From Powellomyces hirtus (taxonomy: Eukaryota > Chytridiomycota > Chytridiomycetes > Spizellomycetales > Powellomycetaceae): 64,000 bases of DNA. The notes beneath the pieces were generated by a model, which was given only the letters and a program-made list of their open reading frames with translations, had not been told where the DNA came from and did not search any database. The DNA is taken from positions 496,001 through 560,000 of the forward strand of contig JAHLKG010000015.1 in assembly GCA_025526995.1 (NCBI GenBank), read 5' to 3'. Made by a program: the position numbers and the translations under genes. Positions 11,227-23,609 of the stretch are shown piece after piece (the stretch's first letter is position 1; the number at the start of each line of letters is the position of its first letter).

Positions 11227-12689
11227 ATGCACACATTCACCGGATTGGTGGAAACGCTGCAGGATGCCATTTTCCTGTTTGAGGCATGCCGACACGGTTA
11301 CCTGAAGCGCGTACAGCGAAGGCTGAATGAATCTGAAAAGGTGTGTATCTCGTATACCAATCGACTTATCACGACTTCGGTCTCGATACAGACGGCTCAT
11401 TACTAATGCCTCTATCATGACCTCCGTCCATCATCTAGCGAGCGTTCATCCAGCCCGGTCGTGTGTTTGTCTGGGATGAAGAAGAAGCACAAGTTCGTCG
11501 CTGGACGGACAGCCGAGTCTGGTCGCCGTCGCGCCGGTTCCTCGAGAGATTTCTGACCTACTTTGAGATTGATGCGAAATCAAGCAATCTCATTGGTGCC
11601 AATTGCGACACGACTGCCTCGGTTCCATGTTGTCCAGGTCCTGTAGTCAAGAAGAAAGGCGGCTTGTCGAAACGCTGTCTCTCCGTTCATACACTCGATG
11701 GGCGACATCTCCATCTTGTCGCGTACTACCGAGGCAAGGATTTGGATACCGACGAAAAGGGTGCACCGCTGCTCCGCCCCGCAGCGCACCCGCTCCTGGC
11801 GCCCGTCGCCTCACAGATACTCACATATGAAGGCTTTCGTCAGTATCCGGATCTTTGGCAGGCTTGGCCTGCACAAGTCGCGCCTCCTTCCAAACTCTCG
11901 CCGTATGACGATGCACCACACGGGACACCCGACGTGTCGTACCGACCAAGGATTCACAATGGACTACAAAACAATGGTGTTCAGGACTTGCAAGCTCAGC
12001 AGCATAAACAACAGGTTGCTTCGTTCAAAGCGCACCCTTATGATTATCGGAACCCGCTGACAGGACCAGGCAATTACGCGCCACACCAGCACCCTGACCC
12101 AAGATATCATGTGTACTCCACGCCTTACCCACATCCACAGCAGCAACCGTCGCCCGCGCCGTCAGCATACGGGCGTCATCCTGATCCGTCTTACCATATA
12201 TACGTGCAGTATGCGCGGCCACTACAGCCCCAGCCTACCATGGATCTGGATCCGCGTTACGCGCTTCCAGCGCATGCGGATGGAGGTGGTGTGAATACTT
12301 CCCCTGCCGCGCTCGAGTCCGCCCAAGACATTGTTCGAGTTGCTCCGGCTTATACTGCGATTCCCAACAGCCATCCGATCAATGTAAATGGCTCCCGAAA
12401 TCTTTATGGTCAGCCGCGAGGTGATAAGACCCTTCGAACTGAGTGGGAGAGAAATCCTCCTCCGTTTCTTCTGCCGGCCGACCCAGAGCAAGTGTCGCCT
12501 TCCGACGCGCAACGCGTCCCACGTAATCTGGGCTCCATCTCGGTAGACGAGCTATTGGGGAGAAGGTATCAGTACTCGTCACCACAACCTCCTCAAACGC
12601 GTAGCATGGAAGATGCGGACACCGTGTCGCCAGTGCAAGGGAAGACTTTCAAGACAGGACGCTCCGCCTCTACTGCTATGGTCGGGTGA
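11227..12689 (+). CDS. WOPR (Gti1/Pac2) family transcription regulator
   Basis: Two exons, 11227-11340 and 11439-12689, join in phase to give 454 residues. The WOPR fold is split over the intron. WOPRa has TGLVETLQDAIFLFEACRHG and VQRRLNESEK, then FIQPGRVFVWDEEE and RRWTDSRVWSPSR. WOPRb continues with GLSKRCLSVHTLDGRHLHLVAYY. The remaining ~280 residues are Pro/Gln/His/Tyr-rich and low in complexity, as in Wor1/Ryp1/Sge1-type activators. The family binds DNA and controls morphology or developmental switches in ascomycete and basidiomycete fungi. Targets in this organism are unknown. It is preceded by ~3 kb of gene-free DNA. The assigned ATG starts directly at the domain; a longer N-terminus is possible but not supported. 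Confidence 0.9.
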
Positions 12690-13788
12690 TGGTGGCCCTC
12701 AATTACATCTGTTAGACCTCGGAAGTTCTTTGTATCTCCCGTTTCTTCCCCTGGCTTCCCTTTTCGCTAGCAACTTTGTTGTTAGTTCATGTTCGAGATA
12801 GATCGAGCACAATATATCACTTCGTCTCTTCAACTGCTGACTTCCAAATGCAATTCAATGCCTCTTTTACCCTACATTAAGGGTATCTCAGGGGGTGGTA
12901 AAGTTGCACAGAAAGTCGGACAACCTCGTATCACCATGCAGCCGAGTCTTCGGGCCCAACTCAAAACAGGAATTCTGGGCGTGTGTCTCTTCTTGAAATG
13001 TTCTGTTGACACGCAAAATATGTGGAGACTACGGAGCTGCGGGGCTCACAGAGCGTTGATCTCGCCCGAAGGCAGCTCCTTCGCTCCGCCTTCGTGAATA
13101 CGGCGAATAACACTGGTATTACCTCATCGCTTGATTGCCAATCCGGGGAAACCAAACCGTCTACTACAGGGTTGATCGATTGTGCACAGTGTTCTTTCGC
13201 GTGCACCGAGGCATGTCCTTCTGGAACTGTTGTTACGTTGCGGATGTCGTATCACGTCCCATATTGTACGCAGAAAGAAGGAAGACGGGATATGGATTCA
13301 AATCCATCAATGTGATCGCCAAAGTTGCTGTCTCATATGTGATGGAAGCCTCGGATCAGTTCCTGAAGTGATGGCCCGACGGCAGAAAAAGGACATTGCC
13401 AGAAGATATGAAGGCCGAGATAGAGTTAATGATAGGACATCCCACCTTGGTCGAAAGTGAAAGCTAGACAATCGGGGCTTCTTTGGGGTTTGGGCTTGTT
13501 GACGCGTAACATTGAACACCAGGCCAACATGATTAAAGAATAACAGGACCATCTGCTGGACAGCTCTGAAACCCTAACAAAGGACTTCCGTTGACAATCA
13601 TATCAAGACCCATATCGTTGCAAATTCTTATTGACAGATGGCACAACCTTTTTGACATACCAACTTCAATCAGAAGCGCCAACAAGCTCACAGCTCAGAC
13701 AATTGATGCTAATAGTACAAAGCGAGGGTGTGATTTCCGCGTTTCCTCTCTGCTGATATTCCCACGTTTCCCAAATCGAGCACCGTGC
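12690..13788. other. intergenic, ~1.1 kb, no gene seen
   Basis: This is the 3' flank of the WOPR gene and the upstream region of the TPR gene, both on the plus strand. Short overlapping frames around 13,020-13,460 have no recognisable motifs and no consistent codon bias. The TTC33-like frame is open 66 codons upstream of its ATG but looks unlike coding sequence. Confidence 0.4.
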
Positions 13789-14556
13789 ATGTCGGAAGGA
13801 AAAGCTTTGTCTTCCTCGCACACGCCAACGGATTCCGCCATACCGACAGCGCTGACCGGTTCCGACACTTCTTCGAAGGTCCCGGCCAAGCGTGGAGTTG
13901 CGTTTGCATTCAAATCGTCAGCAAAATATTCAAAAATCACCGCGCCATCGCGTTCTGGAAAACCGTTAGCGCTGGAGAATGATCACGAGGACGACAGCAA
14001 TTACGGAACCGCCGGGGATTCAACAGCGCTGATCGATGATCCTACTTATTCGCAACAACAAAAGAAAGGCGTGCGGCTTCTGCTTGACCCTACGGCTCAG
14101 TTTAGGACTTTGAGAAGAGAAGGAGAATTCCTTGCATCCGCGGGACGGTTCGCTGAAGCTCTAAGCCGATGGACGCAGGCGCTGTCTATCGATCCTACTG
14201 CAGCGCAAACAGCTAGTGCTAGTTCCGACTCATCACCCTTCGATGCCGCAAGGGAGATTGGCACATTGCGTGAATCACGTGCACAAGCTTTCATGGAGCG
14301 GGACGAATGGTTTTTGGCCGTGAAGGAAGCCGAGCATGCGCTGGAAGTCCTGCCCACCTGGGCCATTGGCTGGCAGACACTTGGTCGCGCACAGTTGGGC
14401 TTTGGAGAGCCTACTCTGTCTCTCGAAAGTTTTGACAAAGCCCTCGAGTTGAACCCTGCTTTTGACGAGGTTCGCGACCTCGATTTGCCAAACGCGAGAA
14501 AAGCCTTGGAATTGCTCCAGAAGGAGGGCTTGACGCATGCTCGATTGGATGCGTAA
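13789..14556 (+). CDS. TTC33-like tetratricopeptide repeat protein
   Basis: A single exon of 255 residues. The first ~95 residues are Ser/Thr-rich and unstructured, with a short VAFAFKSSAKYSK segment where animal TTC33 has its FGWK-type motif. The C-terminal ~150 residues are three TPR-like helix pairs: FLASAGRFAEALSRWTQALS, then a pair with ERDEWFLAVKEAEHALEV, then WQTLGRAQLGFGEPTLSLE. A helical cap ends LPNARKALELL. The spacing and the WQTLGRAQLGLGE-type signature match TTC33. TPRs mediate protein contacts; the partner is unknown. ATG 13789 is the first in frame followed by protein-like sequence. Confidence 0.7.
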   Translation: MSEGKALSSSHTPTDSAIPTALTGSDTSSKVPAKRGVAFAFKSSAKYSKITAPSRSGKPLALENDHEDDSNYGTAGDSTALIDDPTYSQQQKKGVRLLLDPTAQFRTLRREGEFLASAGRFAEALSRWTQALSIDPTAAQTASASSDSSPFDAAREIGTLRESRAQAFMERDEWFLAVKEAEHALEVLPTWAIGWQTLGRAQLGFGEPTLSLESFDKALELNPAFDEVRDLDLPNARKALELLQKEGLTHARLDA

Positions 14557-14855
14557 CAACGTGTGACATATCGCACGGTAAAACGGTAAAAGTTATGTGA
14601 TACTTCCATTCTCCCCGCCGACGTCGCGGGTCCGACGATACAGGGCAGCGAACATGGGCACTTTCCGCAAAAGTGATGTTGTGAGAGCCAGCAAGTCATA
14701 GGAAGCTTGAGAGACTGCGGTGTTTTGTGATCTTGCGCTCCGTTGGCTGTGAGTCGTAGATACAACGTCATTGCTGATTGGTTTAGAGCTATCGAAATGG
14801 ATATGTACATCGACTGTCATACAAGTTGCAGAGATTACATGAGGAGCAGTGTGCT

Positions 14856-16706
14856 TCATTGAAACAGCATACTTGCGGCAACATCCGCATCACCTCCAGC
14901 GGCATCTAACGCTTGGAGAGCCTGGGCTCTGGGAATTCCAAGATCCATTAGCATCTTGATCTTGTCCTCTGAATATCCCCGAGCTTGTGCTGGTGGCGGT
15001 GTTGGTTTCGCTGTCGGAGCGGGAGCCGGCGTTGATGCCGCAGATGAGGCACTTCCTGGCACTGCTGCCGAGATACCAGCAGGTGGTACGCCTGGATGAA
15101 GTCCTCCCGGAGGATGTACTGCACCTTTTTTTCCAGAAGGTCGATTAGAAACGTGTTAACCTTGTAGCATGCAATCGTATTCTTATTACCAAGCGCCGCT
15201 GACCCCCCTTCAAGTGGTGATGTTGCGTCGTTCTCGCCTTCCCAACGTGCTTTCTCAGGAAGTTCGTGCTCAGATAGGAAGCGAACCTCTTCGCCGTGTA
15301 TTCGAAGCGCGTTCTTCTCCAGGTCAATAATCGCCTGTGGGCCGGATCGACACAAATTGTTAAGCCTACAATTGCGAGCACACAATGGGGCTGTGGGGCG
15401 TACCTGATGTCTCTTCAACATATCCAAGCCGAACAACAGATCCACACCTTTGCCCTATGCGCATGTTTCTATTGAGTGGAAGTTCCATGGTATGCCTCGA
15501 ATTCAAGGCTTCCCTTACCTCCATAATGGTGAAACTGCACGGCAAGTACTGAGAGCCCAATTTCATCTGAGCTGAATGAATACGTCCCAGAATCTTGGCG
15601 GTCCCCACACCTTGCGCAATACCCGCAAATCTCACGTCGAGCAGGTGCATGATGTTGCATTTCTCAGCAAGCTCTGGGGTCATGATGGTCGCTTGCGCGC
15701 CCGAATCAACGAAAGCTTTTACGTGATGCCCATTCACTTCAGCGTCAATGTACAACATCACTACGCGGCCAAATGACTCTGGGTGATACTCCATCGCGTT
15801 CTGTGGCGGAGAAGTTAGCCTTAGGGTACAGTCTCACCTCCTTACACAAGAGCAGCATGTTTACCTCCATATTCTGTGAGATATTTTCTTGCCGGATAGC
15901 TTCTTCAATGCGCCTCTGCGCATTTTCATCAAACGGATCGGCATTACGCAGAGCCTCCTACAGGAAACCCACAGACCGACATTGAACGTCAGGCCAAACC
16001 AGCATTTCGACCAAAGTAAACATGATCTACCTCTTGCTGTCTCTGTCTCTCTTCTAGCTCCCGTCTTCTTGTCTCTAGCTCCAAATACATCCGCTGAAAC
16101 TCCGCAGGTGAATTCATCGCGGCTTCTGCTAGTGCCGGGTTTTGCTGTCATAAATGAGATTCAATGAAGACGTGGCCAGCGCCGTGACGCGTGCACTATT
16201 GTTCATACCGATGTCAGCTGTCTCAGCATGTAAGGATCAGCAAGAATCTGCTGCCGAACAGTCTCGGCAACGTTTTGAGGCGTTTGCTCTGAGCCGGAAG
16301 CGCTGTATTTCCAAAAGGACAGAGAACCATTTTGAGGACTCCGTCTTGTGAGACATCGAATCAACCTCTTACTACAAACCCTCCACGCGGCACCTGACGG
16401 CGCTGCACAAGCAGCATGTCATCCTGTCGTATTCCGGCAGCAAGTAGTGTAGTTTTTGGGTCCATCAGCGCCTTCCCATTATGCGAGAGCACTTGCTGGT
16501 CAAAGGGGGTCGACATTTCGGCTTCAATGAGTGCTCTAAGGTTTTCCAGCTATAGCAGGCAGACAATAAGTATATGACCTGGCACCAGATGCCCTTGCTC
16601 TCCCACCCCCACGTCTTCTATTCGTGAATGGTAGGCGTACCTCCATATTTCCGTCAACGTCCAGACTGTGAACCAGGCCATCTTCGTCTGAAATATGAAT
16701 CCTCAT
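14856..16706 (-). CDS. DDI1: DDI1 ubiquitin-directed aspartic protease (UBL, HDD, retropepsin, UBA)
   Basis: Nine short exons (16706-16641, 16549-16380, 16302-16209, 16144-16031, 15957-15865, 15800-15519, 15454-15404, 15334-15190, 15118-14856) give 425 residues. The UBL spans ~1-78. The helical DDI region has [19 protein letters not shown] and a Glu/Arg coiled coil. The retropepsin-like domain has the catalytic [12 protein letters not shown] (D-S-G-A) and ends with [15 protein letters not shown] Pro/Ala linker leads to a UBA ([19 protein letters not shown]). DDI1 is a ubiquitin shuttle/protease of the proteasome pathway that cleaves heavily ubiquitinated substrates. All catalytic elements look intact. 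Two junctions are less sure: the donor after RRQVPRG (weak GTTTGT) and the acceptor before the proline-rich linker. Confidence 0.9.
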
Positions 16707-16969
16707 TGGTGAGCGCGTTTGATAGCAATGCGGAGAAACACAAGTAAGGAGGCTGTCCTCGCGTGAGAGCGAATAGATGCAAATGCGGTTTCGTTGCTTC
16801 GCTGCTGATGCAGATGGAACAACAAACAATCGTCAGAAAGTGGTGGAAAGCAGTCCTAAGTACAGTTGGTAAGGATGGCCAACGCGTCTCAACCCATTCT
16901 ATATCTATCTCGTCGCATCCCCTCAACAACTTTCGCACTGGACTTCCTGCTAGGTTCCATTGCTGCACA

Positions 16970-19624
16970 ATGCTTTCCGCGGGCAGACTTAGAAGCACCA
17001 CACGGTTGAGGCCGGCCGCTGCCGTTCGAAGGTGCTGTAGGGCCGTGCACTCCGGCAGAGCTACGCCCGAAGCCACTCGGCTGTACGCGGACCGCTTCCC
17101 GAACCTCGCAACTGCGACGGTTCCCAAAAAAGGTATTGCTGGCCGGATTGATGGGTCCTTTTAACTTGGGTATGACCTAACCGCTAATTCTATTTAATTA
17201 GGATGGACCGTCTCGCAGGCTGGGTTTGGAGGTAGGAGCAAACTGGAAAAGAAGGAAAGGAGAGGGTGGATATCCAATATGTACTCACCGCGCGAACATA
17301 CATAGGTTACCGAGTGAAACAGGGCGTCGCGATGCATGGCGAGGCATTGTCTAGTGCATTGTCGGCTGGTATAAACGTTATGGACACGAGCTCTCACTTT
17401 GAAAACGGTGCCCAACAACTTCTGTCCATGAGAACGCTCGTGTACCGACAAATTAAATATTACTGTCTGTAGGAGATTCCGAGCGTCTCATTGGAACCGT
17501 TCTCTCTGAGAAGGTTAAGCAAGGTGAACTCGCGCGTGAGGTATGGTTTCTCTCCGTTGAATGCTGGGACAGACTGGATGAAGCTAGGACAATCAAGACC
17601 ACCTCAACCTTTGGAGCAGCGAAAGGGTCGGCATGATCCCAAACGCACAAGTCACACGAGCTTGGCCGTGTTCAAGCATTGTTGTGCGTTCTTTTGTTGT
17701 TCATTGCGGCTTCCAGTTGTGAGGTTGTCTTGATTGTCCGACCCGAGCAATCGAGTCAGTTTCGATGAATGTGAAGAAGTCGAAGCGAATAGCTTGCTCA
17801 AAGATCAGCTGCGATCTCCGCAGTCAATAGAGATACTTAGAACGAGCCGAAGAAACTGGTCAACGGGCGTTGGCATATGTTAAACGCTGTCTAGCCATGC
17901 GTGCTCATACTGAACCAGCGCAGTCGGTAGTGATCATCACCAAGGCCGGGTACCTCATGTCTCCGAAAAATGCGGCCCCACGCTATCCATTTGAACACGC
18001 CGTAGTGGCTGATCGAGTGGCTCATTCCATTGCCCCCGAGTTTCTGGAGCGGGAAATCACGGCGTCCTTGCAACGATTGGGACTTGAAACGATTGATGTG
18101 TTCATGCTGAACAACCCTGAGCGATTGTTGATTGATAAGGTAAGCTTATATTGACGTGTTGTCAAGAGAATTCACCAGGAGTTCTATGGTTTTCTCTGGG
18201 GCGCGCTTACCTGGAGTCGGCAGCGTTTTGAGCTTCCGCAAGTATATGAATGCATTGCACGCGCAGCGCAGCATTTAGACAAAGAAGTGGAACGCGGTAA
18301 GTACCCGATCAATATGGAAAAACTTGTATGGCCCTCTTCCTAACAACTAAGACCCAACCTAGGACGAATAGCAAGCTATGGTTTATGCTCGAACTCTTTG
18401 CCAAATCGCAGCGCGCACGACCATCTCTCCCTCCCCCAAATCTTGGCGAGCATGCATGACCTGCAAGCAAACCATTCCCAAAACTTCGTGGCTATAGAGT
18501 ATCCATTCAACATTTTCGAGCACGATGCCTATGATAGATGGTTCGATGGTGCTGAATCACTCATGGAATGCGCCTCAATCAATCGCCTCTTCCAATTCTG
18601 TCATCGTCCGATAATGGCAATCGCCAACGGAAGCATAAGGGTCCTGTCAACCAATCTGGGAATTTCTGTGGATGGTGAGGGATATCTCATGATAAGCAAT
18701 TGGTGTCTCGAACCTTCCGTGCTCACGAACAAGGCACGCTACTGCAATCTTCTCCTTCTTAGAAGAACCAACTGTTGTTCAAACTCTGTCGGAAGCGTTT
18801 GAAACCGTCTCGCAATTGGAACTTGCCCTTCCCGAGCTACGTAAGCGATGGCCATTGTTATTCATACTCACTCCTCGCATACTGGCTGATCATTTTTGCG
18901 AACACTCCGACATGTCCAGTTGGCGGCACGTCAGATGACACCGCCTTAGTTGCGAAATTCGTGTGGGGCCAGGTAAGTCATCGCTCCGCTCCTCCGTTTA
19001 GTTGCCATCGCTCAGACATCCTGTTCTCATCATTAATACTTTACTTGCAGGTCCTCTCAGACAATCTCACACGTCTCTCACAAAACATGTTTGCCGCTAA
19101 GCACTACCTACAACGTCAGGTATTTCCCGCTTTGGAGCGCGACATTCAAATTCTTCTTGAGGAATCCCAAGGAGCTCAGAACGAGGCGGACATTGTGCGA
19201 TGGGCTGGACTCTATCAAAAGGTTCTTCTTTAATGGTGCTTGAAGTGAATCTCATCTCTGATCAATAATCCATACACAGCACTACCGCGAGCTCGAGGCC
19301 GCCTTCTTGAACTTATCCGCGGTCTCGCTCGTCCGCGCAAACACCGACCTCGCCCGGATCCTCGGTGCAACCGCACAGCCGGACAGTATCCTCAGCGAAT
19401 CAGATCCGCTCGCCGCTACTGCCATACGAATGACTCGCTCAGCGCTCGCAGCCAGTGCAGCGCTTCCAGAGGATCAGGCGGATAGCGATCGTAGTCAGGA
19501 AGGATGTGTTTTAGTCGGCATGAGAAATCCTAAATATGTTCCAGATGTCATCAAGGCTCTCTCCGATCCTGTCCTGAAGCCCGATGCGGTTGATCGTATT
19601 TTGCAATCATCCGCTCTAGCATAA
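16970..19624 (+). CDS. aldo/keto reductase, probably mitochondrial
   Basis: Twelve exons (16970-17132, 17202-17231, 17306-17407, 17473-17540, 17724-17754, 17841-18139, 18224-18296, 18363-18674, 18763-18840, 18920-18972, 19051-19221, 19280-19624) keep frame and give 574 residues. The first ~40 residues are Arg/Ala/Ser-rich without acidic residues (LRSTTRLRPAAAVRR), a likely mitochondrial presequence. The AKR barrel follows: GINVMDTSSHFENGDSERLIG (catalytic Asp region), VVIITKAGYL (catalytic Lys), LGLETIDVFMLNNPE, and near the end VLVGMRNPKYVPD (cofactor-binding strand). Family members reduce carbonyls or oxidise sugar lactols with NAD(P)H. The protein is longer than a usual AKR (~320-350) because of a helical C-terminal insert. 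Substrate unknown. It is divergent from DDI1, with 263 bp between the starts. The small exon 17724-17754 is the weakest. Confidence 0.8.
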
Positions 19625-19829
19625 CATAGATAGAACTTATATAGCACTCTCCCAAACATATCGCGCCCACGGCCATAACTGTATTCAGCTTGTTTTTGAT
19701 ACAGTGACCCTGACAGTTAAGCTCATATCAATCTGAATGGACACTACCGGCATTGAAAGGTTGTCAATGAAAACAATCATAGCTTCCGAAACAATTATTG
19801 TAACAGTCATCCTATTTCTAGCTCGTAGG

Positions 19830-19838
19830 ATGACTCAT
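19830..19838. promoter_or_regulatory. candidate Gcn4/AP-1 type bZIP site
   Basis: ATGACTCAT, the perfect palindromic 9-mer bound by Gcn4/AP-1 family bZIP factors, lies 82 bp upstream of the VPS16 ATG. One exact 9-mer can occur by chance at about this window size, so function is only suggested by position. Confidence 0.3.
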
Positions 19839-19919
19839 GAGTAGGACTTGAGAGACGCTTTCGTCTCTAAATTCTTTATTAGCACGAAACTATACTACCA
19901 TACAGCTCGCCTCGCTACC

Positions 19920-22900
19920 ATGTTGTCCGCAGCTCCTGCTTCTCCAACGGCGAACTGGAACCTTCTTGGTGATCGTTTCTATTGGTTAGTCTCCGTTCAA
20001 TCATCATACAATTTTTGTCTTTAACCTGAACCCAATTTGCAGCAAGTATGAGACGTATGTCATGTCATGGAAGAATATGAACTTGTCGAAGTATCGGATA
20101 GCTGTTGCACCATTTGGCGGCCCCATAGGTATCAGCCTTCGTACTCCTTCTCGGAGTGTGGACACGCAGTTAAACTCTCCGTGCATAGCCATGATACGCG
20201 ACGACAAGCAAGTCTTGGCTTTGAGCAGTCAGAGTACGAAACCAGATATGCACATCTACACCTCTGCGGGTGCGCTGATCAGCCAGTTCCAGGTAAGGCA
20301 AAGCTGACAGTCACTAGCCGAACGTGTTAACTTACACCCGCAATATAGTGGGAAAAGGGCCGGATAATGGGGATGGGTTGGACAGATAGCGAACAGCTGA
20401 TATGTGTCCTGGAGACTGGTGCCGCGAGATTGTACAACATTCATGGAGAGTTCATCCAATTCTCGCTTGGGGAGGTAAGGGGGCTAGTGCAATGGCGTTT
20501 CACTGGATCACGAAGCGATTGAGATTGACGCTGGAACCCTCTACAAGGAAGCTAAAGAATATGGGGTGTTGGAATGCCGGCTATGGTCCTCCGGATTGGT
20601 GGTCCTGACCCAGAATTATAGACTGATAGCAATCACAAACTTGGATGAGCCACGACCCCAGGCGCTCGCAGATCCGGGTAGAGTTATAATGTGCATGTCT
20701 TCTTGCCTCTGCAACTACGGTTTGACTAACAAGTAATGAAACGGAATAGGACTATCCCAGTTGCCATTCTCCTGGGCAATCATACCGCCGCAATATACCC
20801 TAAGCCGTCACTTGGAGGTCATCATCGCCGTGGATGCAAGCGTGATGGTTGTCGATGCCGTCACTAAACAAGATCAGGTGATCATCGAACTCTCCAATTG
20901 CAAACCAAAGTTTCGAGAATCTAAATGGGAGGGTTTCTGCCAGGCCTTGACGCAAGGACCGTTCACGCGCATGTCAGTCTCACCAAATGGAAAGTTCCTG
21001 GCGCTGTTTACTGCCGATGGTCGTTTATGGGTCCTATCAACCGACTTCCAGAACAAGCTGGCAGAGTTTTCCACAAGCTCTGACTCACCCCCGATACAGA
21101 TGACATGGTAAACACATGGGAGTTTGCTGGGTTTACTCAGAGTTTATTGACTAAATCATCGAGGTGATATTGATCAGGTGTGGCATAGACTCTGTCGTTC
21201 TGCACTGGCCTGATACCGTTCTGATGGTGGGCCCGTTTGGTGATTGGATAAAGTGCGTTCACCTTACGTCTGTTGATCGTATCAAATGCAAATGCTCATC
21301 TCTACCCTTCACAGATACTCGTTTGATGGTACCGTGCACTTGGTATCGGAGCTCGATGGTGTTCGTATCATAAGTACTGACAAGTGCGAGTTTTTGCAAC
21401 GAGTTCCAAGTATGTGCGATGGCCTTCTTGTTCGCCCTTTAACTAGCTTGGTCGAACTTACCTGGTATGCTATTAGGTGCAACGGAGGCTATCTTCAAGA
21501 TTGGCTCTACCTCTCCTGGCGCAGTACTCTACGATGCTTTCGAGCACTTTGAGGTATGCCTCCATAAACTTCCCGCTACGCCAAAGAGTCTCCCTGACTG
21601 AGCCCCATCGTTTTCTTCTTTAGAAAAAAAGCCCTCGGGCTGATGAGAACATTCGAAATATCAGAGCAGAGCTTGCAGACGCGGTGGACACCTGTTTGGA
21701 GGGCGCAGCGAACGAACTGAACCCAGGTCGGCAACGGACCCTGTTGAAGGTACGCAATAACTGCTCCTCCCTTTGCTAAGAAATATACAACCGGGTAACT
21801 CAACCTGCATCATCTTTCAGGCGGCCGCATTTGGAAAGTGCTTCTTGAGCTCCTATAACGCAAATCGTTTTGTTTCCATGTGTCAAACCTTACGCATCCT
21901 CAATGCTGTCCGGCATTTTGAAATTGGCATTCCATTGACCTATAATCAGTACGTTCAAGGATAGGCGTAGTCTGAAAGCGTGAAGTTCACTCATCCGCTT
22001 CAATTTGAAGATACGAGCGGCTAACTCCGCAAGTTCTGAGTGATCGGCTGGTAAATCGCCACCATCATCTTCTTGCTCTTCGCCTGTGTGAATACCTGAA
22101 TTTGCCACGCGATCGGGTTTGGATCCATTGGGCTTGCGCAAAGGTATGTTCATTCACTGAAGTATCTGTGTACTGATTCTAAATGCTATCACCGTTGATA
22201 GATCAAGACATCCGTGGACGATGAGGAGACTCTTTGCCGCCTCATCGTTGACAAGCTGGGAGGAAGGGAGTTTGGGGTATCGTTTACTGAGGTAGCGAAA
22301 ACAGCGCATGAGAGCGGACAAACAAAGCTTGCAACCAAGGTAAAGATGCGTAGGTTAAGACGGCAACTTTGCCTTTCTAACTTGACACCTGCGACGAATG
22401 AATAAGCTTCTCGACTATGAACCGCAAGCTGCAAATCAAGTGCCGTTACTGATGAGTATGGAAGAAGATGAGCTGGCTCTGAACAAGGCGATTGAAAGCG
22501 GAGACACGGACCTGGGTATGCGGTGTGCAAAGGACAATTTGGCCGTTTCCCATTCTAACACATACCTACTTCAGTCCATTTGGTAATATTGCACATGAAG
22601 CGGAAGCTATCACCCGCAGAATTCTTCCGAATCATCAGCTCCAAGCCCTTGGCGAGCAGTTTACTGGAAAGCTACTGCAAAGAGCAAGATCCCCAGCTTC
22701 TACGTGACTTCTACTATCAAGATGATCGTAACGTCGACACAGCGAATGTTCTGATCATCGAGGGTCATGATTGCGAAGTGCTGGCCGACCGCATCAACAA
22801 GTTCAAAATAGCAAACAAGCTCTACCAAGACGATAAAGAACATGCGTTTGAAATTAGTGCAACCGAGGACGCAATCAAGCTCCTAACACATCAGGAAACT

Positions 22901-23266
22901 CTCACGCGGGAGCTGAGTCAAGATTTCCTGGGATTGTCTGCTGTGGAGACAATCATGAAATTGATTGAACTCAACCAGTCGAACAAAGCCGCCAAGATCA
23001 AGTCGGACCTCAAAATCTCGGACAAAAAGTTTTGGTGGATCAGAATAAAATCTCTGATTCAGATGCATGATTGGGAAGGCTTGGAGAAGTTTGCCAAGGC
23101 AAATTCCAAACAAGGTTACGGGGGCATAGTCGACGGACTGATTCGGCTGAAGACCCCAACAGCTGTGATTCAGGCTCAGAAGTATGTGGAGCTGATGAAG
23201 AAAGCCGGTGGACAACAGGCCAAGGATGCAGTGCAGCTCTCAGAATACTTGTCCCGCCTGACATAG
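19920..23266 (+). CDS. VPS16: VPS16, core subunit of HOPS/CORVET tethering complexes
   Basis: Many exons; the first (19920-19984) reads [20 protein letters not shown] and joins exon 20043 onward. The N-terminal beta-propeller has recognisable blocks: [38 protein letters not shown], and [20 protein letters not shown]. The alpha-solenoid shows [35 protein letters not shown], and [20 protein letters not shown]. The C-terminal part (ORF from ~22,580) ends [18 protein letters not shown]16 binds VPS33 and is needed for fusion at vacuoles/late endosomes. I did not fix every splice site. The order and continuity of VPS16 blocks argue for an intact gene. Predicted size is close to the usual ~800-840 residues. 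Confidence 0.88.
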
Positions 23267-23609
23267 AATGTGGAGAGATTCTGCATATATTTCTCGTAAA
23301 ATTTTGAAAAACAACTTGTAGCTACTTTTTAGCGGTCAAGTATGCAACGCATCTCGCTGAAATAATCGCTTACTCCTCCGCAAAGAAGGTTTCATGGAAT
23401 TTCCGTAATCCCCGAAAGCGCGAACGCGCGTAGCGTGGCTTGGCCGTGGCGGGGCTCTGTTCGCGTCGTGCTGACAGTGTGCTGACAAGGGTCTCGAGCG
23501 CGATCTATACAAAAGCCTCCGCTCCATCGGCCCTCCGGATGTCCTTCAGCACCCACCCACACCGCAAACCGATACCCTCCCCACCCAAATCACCATTTGT
23601 ATAACCATA
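23267..23609. other. intergenic between VPS16 and the secreted-protein gene
   Basis: G/C-rich centre, a CTATACAAAAG TATA-like string at about 23,505-23,515, and a C-rich leader before the next ATG. This would suit a core promoter for the secreted protein. No gene is seen. Confidence 0.4.

Noticed and set aside
14097..14810. Minus-strand 237-codon ORF opposite the TPR gene
   Set aside because: Antisense of the TTC33-like coding region, with no recognisable motif.
15366..15794. Retropepsin-like ORF as a retroelement remnant
   Set aside because: It is the protease domain of DDI1, flanked in order by its UBL, helical and UBA exons.
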